Below, piece by piece: positions 56,596 through 64,000 of a stretch of 64,000 bases of DNA. Position numbers and translations under genes: made by a program. The DNA is from Kondoa malvinella (Eukaryota > Basidiomycota > Agaricostilbomycetes > Agaricostilbales > Kondoaceae), in contig BCIM01000002.1 of assembly GCA_039545315.1 (NCBI GenBank), forward strand, positions 1,898,331-1,962,330, written 5' to 3'. The notes beneath the pieces were generated by a model that did no database searches, was not told where the DNA came from, and saw nothing but the letters and a program-made list of their open reading frames with translations. Every line of letters begins with the position of its first letter. Position 1 is the first letter of the stretch.

Positions 56596-57840
56596 TCACG
56601 TTGCGTGATTCATAAGGTATACGTACAGCAACGAGAGCTCGGCCCGGATCAAAGTTTGAGCAAACGTCTGGAACATCTTTGGCGTCGGCACTTCGCAACA
56701 CCCTTGATTGGACAAGAGTCCTCTCAACTCTTCTGCATGGTAGTTGGTCGCATTGAGGTAGAGACAGCGTAAATTGGGACAATGTCGAGCAGCAGCGAAA
56801 ATGCCAAAGAATGGAGCTGCACGAAGAGAGAGGTCGGTCTGGATGCAGATTTCCGTCAATTCAGGACCGCATCGTGCTTCAGTGAGTGCTGAAGCGAGTT
56901 CTTCGAGGTAGCCGGTAGCTTGACAAAATTGACCAGTGAAGCCGAGGATGAGTCGTCCGGCATTTGGAAAAGAGTTGAGCAGCTTCAACCAAACTGCCAT
57001 GGTGACAAAGGTAGTCATTGCGAGAGCGCTGATTTTGATGGTCTTGACTGCCGGGAATCGCAGGCGCTCGCCTCTTTGGTCGGACAAACTTTGGATCAAG
57101 TCGACTGGCGAGACGAGAGCGGCTGAGAAGCAGAATTCGGTCAAGGTAGAAGTCGAGTAGGAGAGAAGGCGGTGTAGGTTGTCGATCTGCCCATGTTGCT
57201 TGACCGAAAAGACAAAGGTTGAAAGAGATGGCGAGGGAAGATGAGCCAATTCGCCTGGAGTGGGAAGAGCGACGTCTTTCAAGAGGATCTTCTCGAGCTT
57301 TGGCAAGAAGCAGAGGAATTGGTACAAGCTGTCGAAGCTAGGTGGTTTGGCATCAAGACTTTTATCGCCATTGAAGATGGTGATTTCTTTGATTGACTGG
57401 ACTGCTGGCAAGGAGCAGAGCTGACTGCCGAGGAAAGGTTGGTTGTAGCCGCCGAGCATGGCGACTTCTTGAGGTGCAGCGAGGCAGAAAGCGATGCGTT
57501 GAACTCGATGACAGTACTGCATGATGGCGAAGGGAATGCGTGCTTGCTCCATGACATTGGATAGCAAAGGACCAGAGTCGCTTTGCTCCATTTCACCCAA
57601 AACCCAAGTCACACTTTTGACTCGTTCGCCATACTTTGGGTTGTGCTTCAGAGTGAACAGTAATTCTGGCGAGCGAAGGCGAGATGCTGGAATAGCGTGA
57701 TACATGAATTGAGCTGCGAATTTGAACATTGTTGAATTGACTTTTGAAAAGCGAGAGACGTTGGCAATGTCTGATACAGTCCCAGAGCCATAGAGCTGTT
57801 CGGCGATGAGGAGAATGATTTCAGGTGACAGGGTGTCCAT
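56596..57840 (-). CDS. LRR/F-box-like protein, single exon
   Basis: One uninterrupted frame of 414 codons. The first about 45 residues, MDTLSPEIILLIAEQLYGSG, look like a degenerate F-box (LP.Eil..I...L). The rest has leucine-rich, repeat-like segments: LPKLEKILLKDVALPTPGEL, RFPAVKTIKISALAMTTFVT, FPNAGRLILGFTGQF, GPELTEICIQTDLSLRA and CPNLRCLYLNATNYHAEELR. Such proteins in basidiomycetes are numerous, often species-specific, and in the best-studied cases are SCF ubiquitin ligase substrate adaptors. No target can be named. The absence of introns sets it apart from most genes here and is common in this expanded family. Confidence 0.65.
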   Translation of the reverse strand: MDTLSPEIILLIAEQLYGSGTVSDIANVSRFSKVNSTMFKFAAQFMYHAIPASRLRSPELLFTLKHNPKYGERVKSVTWVLGEMEQSDSGPLLSNVMEQARIPFAIMQYCHRVQRIAFCLAAPQEVAMLGGYNQPFLGSQLCSLPAVQSIKEITIFNGDKSLDAKPPSFDSLYQFLCFLPKLEKILLKDVALPTPGELAHLPSPSLSTFVFSVKQHGQIDNLHRLLSYSTSTLTEFCFSAALVSPVDLIQSLSDQRGERLRFPAVKTIKISALAMTTFVTMAVWLKLLNSFPNAGRLILGFTGQFCQATGYLEELASALTEARCGPELTEICIQTDLSLRAAPFFGIFAAARHCPNLRCLYLNATNYHAEELRGLLSNQGCCEVPTPKMFQTFAQTLIRAELSLLYVYLMNHAT

Positions 57841-58341
57841 GCTTGAAGTGCGGTGATTTGACTAGGTGCGTAGGGCTGAAATTTTCAATTGAATGAGCTG
57901 GATTGCAACTAGAGGGAGCTTTCACTTGCGCTTTCACTTGCCTGGTCTTGAAGCAGATAACTTTGTTAGGAAACAAGAAGGGAAGGGAAGAGGAAGACGA
58001 GCCCCCGAGGGAGGAAGAAAAGCCCAGGGCACGCGTAGGAGCTTTGACCCTCCTTTGCAACAAAGTAGTGACTGCTGAAACATCGGAAGTCGAAACCTAA
58101 TTTGTACGCAAGGAGCAGAATACCGTCTGCAAGCATTTTGTGGGCAGCGAACTACTCTGCAGCACACACTGCGCCCAGAGGCAGGGCAAGGGATATTGAG
58201 ACATCTAAAAGGACAAGAAACTCGGGCAACGAGTCAACGAGAAGAAGATGTTGGAAGGCTGTCGGAAATAATGCCAGCGTGGACTGCAAGGAGCTGACCA
58301 GTTCATCAGAGTCGCCCCAGGACCAGTGTAAGTACCAAACA
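57841..58341. other. intergenic, upstream of LRR/F-box-like gene
   Basis: About 500 bases, purine-rich on the plus strand near 57960-58040 (GAAGGGAAGGGAAGAGGAAG-like run). No gene recognised. Confidence 0.4.
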
Positions 58342-58772
58342 TCAACGATACCGAGTCTTGAGTTGAGATAACTCCTTCAAGTGCAATAAATGCCCGAGCC
58401 GCTTCAAGTTGTTGTCAGACGACAATGTCCAGACAATGTCCAATCCTGTATCAATCTCCTTTTTCTGCCCGTGATAGTGATCGCGAAACTGCGCCAAATG
58501 CTTCAAGATGCCCGAATTACACTCGCTTGAAAGTCCGAGTGTCATGTCTTTGAGGTTGCCTGGAACGCGTTTTCCCTTGTACCTCGCAAGCTCTGGTGTC
58601 CTGTCCACGTATAATGCGTTCCTTGATACTTGGCTGTACGCCAACGCCTAAGATCACACTTCTGGCATTCTATTGATACTGGTTTTGGCTGCTCTGATTG
58701 CTGCGCCCGCTCCTGCCGGAAGCCTGAAGAACTTTTGAAAAGGGCAGCGAGCAAGGTCAAGGACTCTGCCAT
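58342..58772 (-). CDS. possible small protein, unknown
   Basis: Exons 58660-58772 and 58342-58621, joined over a 38-base intron, giving 130 residues. I do not recognise it. The start is MAESLTLLAALFKSSSGFRQ. The second exon reads NALYVDRTPELARYKGKRVP and LKDMTLGLSSECNSGILKHL, with a helical, Lys/Leu-rich end. The join keeps frame but the intron is shorter than most here and its acceptor is CAAG, so the model is tentative. Its start is 36 bases from that of the plus-strand gene at 58809, which leaves very little promoter. Confidence 0.35.
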
Positions 58773-58808
58773 TGTATTGCATTCCCCGGCCCAAATTACA
58801 ATCGTCGA

Positions 58809-60578
58809 ATGATGGATGCTTCAGCCTCCTCGATCAAGCCAAAGCAACCACGGTCTTCGCTCCTTGCCAAACTACGTCGTATCAGGCGTCAGACAGTAGA
58901 TTGTCCTATTCCACCTATGCCTTCGTTTGAGAATCGCTTTACTGCATCAACTAGTGGATTTAGCTATTCCCGAAAGTCAGTTGTGCATACTACGGGACGT
59001 TCGAATGGAGATAGCCAGATATGGGATCAGATGAGATCAAAGGGATTGGTGCTCAAGGGCCGACCTGATGATTCGCCTATGGTCAGGTTCCGCTAAGTGC
59101 AGAATATGCGGCCAGCTTATCAAGATATATAGATGTCAGCTAGCAACCATACTACGCCTCAAACACTGACCCCGGACTCTATGCCATCTCTGCTAGTAGA
59201 AACCGAATTCATCGACAACGAATCGCTCTACATGCCAACTAGCAAAGATTCACTGCTACCGTACTCTTCGCCATGCGAAGCCGACCCGAACCTACCCGGA
59301 ATCTATGGTTACTGCCCACCATCTACAATCTCTGGCTCGACAAGCACATCAAGACCTATTTCGATCGCTTCGTCAGCTAGCTTTCCCGCTTCAGCACAAT
59401 CCAACCCAAGTCTCGACAGCTTATACGGCTACGGAAGCAGCACAGTATGCACTACACCTGCTCAAACACCTCAAGATATCAGCTTTGACGGAACCTACTT
59501 TTCAACAAAGTGCGAAGAAACGCCTGTAGATGAGCTTTGGGCAGATCTGGAAACGCAACTAGGTCAAGGGCTCACGCCACGTCTTACTTCGCTTCCTCCT
59601 ACTCGACCAGCGAAATCACCAGCGCGATATTCGACTGAATCAATCCCACTTCTCGGTCGCACATCAAGGCTGGATTCGGAAGTTGAACTAGCGCAAATGT
59701 CTCTGAGGGCTAATCAGTCAATGGAGGAGGGCGAATTGGATCTGATGATCGGTCGAGCGCTTCTAAGTGAATCGATTATGAATGAAGAGGAAGTCACGGA
59801 GATGTTGGCGCAAGAGCAGACGAAGCGGAAAAACAGGCTAGCAGGTCATGGACATCCACAAAGCGGTATTCAGCTACCCACAATGAAGAGCACGGGTCGA
59901 CAGTGGAGCGACAGCTATGTGCCTGCGCTGGATATGGTCCTTGATTGGTCTTGCGATACTGGATTACCAAGCAGAACAAAGACAAGACCGGTCTCTGTTC
60001 CTGCGCTAAAGATCAAGAGTGGGCTACCTAGAAGTGCATCTGGAAGCAACCCAGCATCTCCTTCTACGCCAAAAGCAAGAGTACCTTCTACACCTCGTTC
60101 GCGGATACCATCTTCGCCTTCCAAGATTCCTAGCGCGCCTTCTTCGCCTACTAAATCATCTACTGCGAGGACACCCAGCGCACCTTCATCGCCGCGGAAG
60201 CTTGCAAGCAAGGTAGCTGTCGAATTGGCTGAAGCAGAAGCTAGTGCTTTATCCCCGCTCATAAGATCCAACCTAGGCTTTCATACGGCTCAGAGTAATT
60301 CTATACCATCATCACCAGCTGTTAGGCCTGCTTTGTCGAGATGGTCACTTGCGTCTGCTATACCAGCATCACCAGTCGAATCCAAACTACCTCGGCTTTC
60401 TTCACTGCCTGCTCCACCTGTGAATCCGACCGCTCCTTCTCCAGGGCCATCTATCGCGCCCTTCGGTTCGTCAGCTGCTTCACCCAAGTCTGCTGCTGCT
60501 AGTGGTCTGTCATCTTGGTTTGGGTTTCGAAGGGCTGCAGATTATGAAGAAAGTGCACGTGCATGTCAAGTGTTGTAG
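58809..60578 (+). CDS. Ser/Pro-rich, disordered protein with SP/TP repeats
   Basis: Exons 58809-59081 and 59133-60578, joined over a typical 51-base intron in phase 0; 572 residues. If the intron were retained, the first part would be a separate 95-residue protein, so two genes cannot be fully excluded. The N-terminus is basic (SSLLAKLRRIRRQT). A middle segment, VELAQMSLRANQSMEEGELD, is helical and may be the only folded part. From about residue 395 the protein is a dense series of SP/TP units (ASPSTPKARVPSTPRSRIPS, SPSKIPSAPSSPTKSS), typical of proline-directed kinase targets and microtubule-linked proteins. It ends with GLSSWFGFRRAADY. No family recognised. Confidence 0.6.
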
Positions 60579-60651
60579 AGTAGCGCTCAAACGTTATACT
60601 TTGTGTATTCGCTGTCAACGTGACAGAGCAATGTTTTTGATTGCTTGACCC

Positions 60652-61365
60652 ATGTCGACCACACCAGATCTCCCTTCGCCCTCTGATGTCTTTATCCAGC
60701 TGGTAGTAGCTCTCACTCAATCACCAGACGAGCCTTTACCGCCAGATCTGCTCTCTACAGCTGTAGCGCTTCGACATCGTTTCCTGTCTCTTGCTCCGTC
60801 GAATCCAGCTTACTTGCAATCTCAACCTTCTGAAACACTCACAGCTCTGCTCGAAGCTTTTTCTACGCTCTCGCCAGTCTTTAATGCTTCTTCTGCTCAA
60901 TGGAAACTAGAACCAGACGAATCAGGCTCTTCCGTTGTCGTCTATCGATCATGCCTCGTTACGTCAGAAGAAAGACCGAATGAAGGCATGCGCATAATCT
61001 TAGTGTACGAAGAAGCTGGCTGGAGGTACTTTGATCTGACGATGGAGGATGAGGATTGGTGCGATAGTTATAGCGCGGCGCATCAAGTGTTGAACAAGAG
61101 GTTGCAAATCGCTCAGGAGGGTTTAGATGACTATTGGGGTGATGGAGTGGCTGTAACGCAGGCTGAAGAGGATGATGCTGGGGATTATTGGGATGAAGAA
61201 CCGCCTCAAGTACCGCAGGTCAATGCGACGCCAGATACGACAGCGCTGAAAGCGACTCTTTCTGGTCTGCTTAAAATGTACATTGGCGATTGCTCTGGTT
61301 CGGAAGCGGCAGCCAAGAAGTTTCAATTCGTTCAAGCTGTCAGCGAGGTGGTCAATATCGACTGA
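60652..61365 (+). CDS. conserved-looking acidic protein, unknown
   Basis: One uninterrupted frame of 237 codons. I do not recognise a domain. It begins SDVFIQLVVALTQSPDEPLP after a short lead and has a compact segment WKLEPDESGSSVVVYRSCLV and MRIILVYEEAGWRYFDLTME. A strongly acidic linker (QAEEDDAGDYWDEEPPQVPQ) precedes a helical end, LKATLSGLLKMYIGDCSGSE followed by AAAKKFQFVQAVSEVVNID. Codon usage resembles neighbouring real genes and the frame is not low complexity, which supports coding status. It starts only 73 bases after the SP-rich gene on the same strand, so the two share little intergenic space. Confidence 0.6.
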   Translation: MSTTPDLPSPSDVFIQLVVALTQSPDEPLPPDLLSTAVALRHRFLSLAPSNPAYLQSQPSETLTALLEAFSTLSPVFNASSAQWKLEPDESGSSVVVYRSCLVTSEERPNEGMRIILVYEEAGWRYFDLTMEDEDWCDSYSAAHQVLNKRLQIAQEGLDDYWGDGVAVTQAEEDDAGDYWDEEPPQVPQVNATPDTTALKATLSGLLKMYIGDCSGSEAAAKKFQFVQAVSEVVNID

Positions 61366-61787
61366 ACTCATGCCTGAACAGGCTACATTGCCTCTGCGAT
61401 GCCCCCCCTGAATCTCCGACCAGAGCCAATTCTGTCTGTCAATATCATCGTCGACCTAGGCAAGCTTCGCCCCTCTTGATCGAAGGACGCGGCTGGGGAA
61501 TCTCATTTCCACCAAGTTGCCCAACTCGTACGAGTGCGTACATCATTATGTTCTGTTGACATGCTCTTATGCTTTTCAAAAGCTCCGTCGAAATGTTGCC
61601 GGACAACAGCATCATCCAACCGTTGAAAGCCTGAAGCAGGGACAGTAGGACACTTTACGAACGCATGGAAAGAGGTTGCTGGTCAGCAGTATTCTCATGG
61701 ATGCGTGGACTCGCAAAGAAGTCCGTCCGAGACATTGTGTCGTGGAATCAAGCCTTTCTACATTGCATTGCATGCCTCTCATTCGGT
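61366..61787. other. convergent intergenic region, 60652 gene / CsbD-like
   Basis: About 420 bases between two facing stop codons. No gene recognised. Confidence 0.4.
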
Positions 61788-62283
61788 TTAAACTTGCTTC
61801 TTCTCTCCTCCCTCTTCCATGCCTGCACACCCAACAGCCGATCCACTACTTTCTGCTCAGTCACAGGCTCTGCCACAATTGAAAGAGAACTCACGCAGCC
61901 TGTTCGACCTTGCCCAATGCGCTACCACCTTCAGCAGAAGGAGGATTCTTCTCTTGATAAGCCCGAAGTTCAGCAGCTCCATCCTTCATCGCGGCTGTCT
62001 CTCCCATCAGCTCGATCCTGTATTGGAGGCGACTTGTCTCACATTCTCCAGCTGCGGTCCAGTCCTCACCCGCTACGTTTCCTATAGCCTTTTCAGCCAT
62101 GCCTATTCTTTGCCTTAGACTTTGATTCAATGTAGCAGAATGAAATGCACACCTTGTGCGAGTTTAGCTATTTCGAAGTATTTAGCTTCACGTAACACGT
62201 CATTATATGTGCTCAAACGCACCATGGCCGCTAATGAGACCAGGTTCGCCTCCGGCGTTCGTGGGAGTTGGGCCGCTTGACAT
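61788..62283 (-). CDS. CsbD-like stress-response protein
   Basis: Five exons: 62223-62283, 62153-62167 (15 bases), 62043-62102, 61895-61994 and 61788-61845; 97 residues. The spliced protein reads SSGPTPTNAGGEPGLISGHA, KLAQGMAEKAIGNVAGEDW, TAAGESAMKDGAAELRAYQE, SALGKVEQAAGSAVGCAGME and EGGEKKQV. This matches the CsbD-like proteins of fungi (GLISGHA..KG...AIGN.TG...W..SGE ... GK.EE.AG..VGCEGM..EG). They are small hydrophilic proteins of unknown biochemical role, often induced by stress. Each join keeps frame. The last acceptor, AAGTAG, was chosen over a nearby CAG because only it restores the conserved end. Confidence 0.8.
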
Positions 62284-62490
62284 CTTGGAGCGTGGTAGAG
62301 TTGTGTAGAGAGATCGGATTAATGAAGGTCTCATCGTTTAATGGCAAGCAAGAACTGGAAAGGTTGTAGAGCAATCGCCACTTCCTGTTGTAGTTCCCAA
62401 TAGACATAGGCCAGCTCAGTCCAGAGGAACGGCAGCACTCGCACAAGAGTAAAAGTGACTCGAAACAATAACACCGGATAGTCAGAAATC

Positions 62491-62748
62491 ATGTCCAGCA
62501 AGGTCATGAAGAGCCAGCCTCTCTCGCTGCAGAGCATAATGCAAGACCTATCGCACTTCTCAGCGACCGAAAATGGCACAGGAGAGCCATCACAAGACGC
62601 AGAAGTACAGAAAAGCGTGGAATCATCGCTCGAATTCATTCAATTGCAAAGAAGCTTGTTGCGCGATAGCAAAGATATGGACTCTGTTGGAGAGCGAGTG
62701 GAGAAAGTCAAGGAACAGGCGAATGATCTGGCTCGAGGGTTAGCTTGA
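62491..62748 (+). CDS. small coiled-coil protein, unknown
   Basis: One frame of 85 codons. No family recognised. The first half is SSKVMKSQPLSLQSIMQDLS, a Ser/Gln-rich lead; the second half (VESSLEFIQLQRSLLRDSKD and SVGERVEKVKEQANDLARGL) is an amphipathic helix with heptad spacing, the form of small subunits of tethering or kinetochore complexes. That is only a resemblance. It starts 207 bases from, and divergent to, the CsbD-like gene. Confidence 0.5.
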   Translation: MSSKVMKSQPLSLQSIMQDLSHFSATENGTGEPSQDAEVQKSVESSLEFIQLQRSLLRDSKDMDSVGERVEKVKEQANDLARGLA

Positions 62749-63016
62749 AGCACGTTGTCGTCTATCTCCTTCGATACAACAAGGACTATCCACTCGTGTC
62801 GGGAATGTACAAACGAGCCCAAGGTCTATCATGCAAAGGCCTCGAACGATGGAAGACTGGAGAGCCCGATCAGAAGATTTGCATGAATGAAAGAGGTCCA
62901 CGCCCAAATCTTTCCGAGCGCCCATTCCACATTCGTTTACGTGTACAAAAGGCGCGCTTCAAAAACTTGGCAGCTCTCTCTTCCCGTCCCATCACTCTCA
63001 CTTCCTATCCCTCGCA

Positions 63017-63653
63017 ATGTCTACAGCCCGTCCTGCTCCACGACCAACTGCCACGGCCGCTCGACCAACACGCGCTACCACGGCGTTCGACCCTCCTACT
63101 CCTACATCCTACAAGACTTTTACGCAATCTGAAAAGGGAGCAGAAGTCTTTGCTACCACAGTCAGGAATGGTGCTACTCAGACTGTGCGCCTCACCACTA
63201 TCTTTTTTCATTGAACAAACTGACGTGATTGGGAAACAGGTCTATCGTCGTCCTAGCTCTTATAAGCAGAGCCAAACTCTAAGCAAAAGGGGCACTATCA
63301 TCCTCGCTGGTTCGTCTGCCCATCTCCCCTTCGCCTTATTTCAATCTGATCGAGTCTGTACAGTCGTCCTAGGCATCGCACTCGTCATAGGCTTGTTGGT
63401 ATTCAGCTATCACCTACACAGACGTCGTAAACTTCGGGCTACCAAAACGACGGATGGCGAAGCTGTGATGGAAACTTATGAAGTCAAGGGTTCGCCTGTA
63501 GTCAATGAAGGTCGACAAGAGGCGAATGGGTATGAGGTTGGATATGCTGCTGGTCTGCCTGTTGGGAAGGAAGAGGTTGGTGCTGTTCCAGCCGAGAATG
63601 GAGTGAATGAGAAGGAGCAAAGGGCTGGAACTGTTGAGAAAGGCACGAGCTGA
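63017..63653 (+). CDS. single-pass membrane protein, unknown
   Basis: Exons 63017-63184, 63240-63309 and 63364-63653; 175 residues. The N-terminus (STARPAPRPTATAARPTRAT) is basic and Pro/Thr-rich, with no clear signal peptide. The middle, SYKQSQTLSKRGTIILAVVL followed by GIALVIGLLVFSYHLHRRRK, is one membrane helix with a basic cytosolic-type stop-transfer flank. The tail is acidic and low complexity (EVKGSPVVNEGRQEANGYEV). The layout recalls type I or II single-pass proteins of the fungal plasma membrane or ER, but no family was recognised. All joins keep frame. Confidence 0.6.
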
Positions 63654-63847
63654 GAACTGAGAACGATCGAGTGGAGTGAAGAGGCAGATGCGGTCGACAA
63701 GCGTTTCTTTTGTGTTATCACGATGGTTTGGGTCAAATGCAATTAACGAATTTATGCAACGTCGTCTTTCATCGCTTTTCTCGCTAGTAGCAATAATCGG
63801 ACATGCAAGACCATTCACTGATACTCTGATGCTTAGCGCAGACAAAG

Positions 63848-64000
63848 TCACTCCCCGCGCACAGGTGAGATCGCCCTCGACTCTTTCTGCAACAGGCCCT
63901 TCTCCAGATCCTTATCTTTGGGTTCATTGAGAGGAACTGATTGATAACCTGGTGCGGCAACGATAGGCACACGGCGATGAGTGCCATTCTGACAGCCGCG
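63848..64000 (-). CDS. C-terminal end of a gene running off the window
   Basis: An open minus-strand frame of 50 codons from the window edge to a TGA at 63848. It reads CQNGTHRRVPIVAAPGYQSV and then PLNEPKDKDLEKGLLQKESR, ending AISPVRGE. The sequence is not low complexity and looks like the hydrophilic tail of a larger protein. The family cannot be judged from this piece, and an intron at the edge could change the frame. Confidence 0.4.
   Translation of the reverse strand, partial: RGCQNGTHRRVPIVAAPGYQSVPLNEPKDKDLEKGLLQKESRAISPVRGE

Noticed and set aside
59082..59132. Two separate genes at 58809-59096 and 59133-60578
   Set aside because: A standard 51-base GT-AG intron joins them exactly in phase at codon boundaries, and the gap is too small for a terminator plus promoter; the single-gene model is preferred though not proven.
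1..64000. Transposons, CRISPR arrays, tRNA or rRNA genes
   Set aside because: No transposase, reverse transcriptase, long repeat, array of spaced repeats or convincing tRNA cloverleaf could be seen on either strand by eye; a tRNAscan or repeat search would be decisive.

Overview
The window is nuclear DNA of a filamentous-type fungus, most likely a basidiomycete. The signs are a gene almost every 1.5-2 kb on both strands, very short GT-AG introns (mostly 45-65 bases) in nearly every gene, several micro-exons of 4-15 bases, and a gene set that includes a velvet factor, a Zn2Cys6 activator, a CPL1-like secreted protein, the GID complex and fungal mitoribosomal proteins. I saw no transposon, CRISPR array, rRNA or convincing tRNA. 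Gene models were built by eye. Where exons are listed, the joins keep frame and use GT...AG sites; other genes are given as spans.

Layout. 1-8.5 kb: 3' end of a GID7/WDR26 gene, a PPR protein, a velvet-domain regulator, an NAPE-PLD family hydrolase and the syntaxin TLG2. 8.8-15.7 kb: APS kinase MET14 with a TCACGTGA box upstream, a small membrane protein, a CPL1-like cysteine-rich protein, and an Hsp110/SSE1 chaperone with a heat-shock-like element upstream. 17.1-29.7 kb: a catabolic gene cluster holding a cytochrome P450, a gentisate-1,2-dioxygenase-type cupin enzyme, a Zn2Cys6 transcription factor, an MFS transporter of the anion/organic-acid type, a fumarylacetoacetate-hydrolase-family enzyme and an FAD monooxygenase of the salicylate/3-hydroxybenzoate hydroxylase type. 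29.8-41.4 kb: mitoribosomal mS38, pyruvate decarboxylase, a CYSTM protein, an RPA34.5-like Pol I subunit, an FBH1-like SF1 helicase and a HAPSTR1-like protein. 41.6-56.3 kb: MLH3, a second MFS transporter, mitoribosomal mS23, the diphthamide enzyme DPH6, an unknown conserved-looking protein and UTP21. 56.6-64 kb: an LRR/F-box-like protein, several small or low-complexity unknowns, a CsbD-like stress protein, a single-pass membrane protein and a gene end cut by the window edge.

How the genes work together. The clearest unit is the 17.1-29.7 kb cluster. The monooxygenase would hydroxylate a monohydroxybenzoate to gentisate, the dioxygenase would open the ring to maleylpyruvate, and the FAH-family enzyme would split the pyruvate adduct to pyruvate plus a C4 acid. 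The MFS protein would bring substrate in, and the Zn2Cys6 protein, divergent from the dioxygenase, would control the set. The shared promoter of the hydrolase and monooxygenase genes holds three direct copies of CGAGGATRCC spaced 11 and 20 bases apart, a good candidate for the regulator's operator. No maleylpyruvate isomerase gene is visible.
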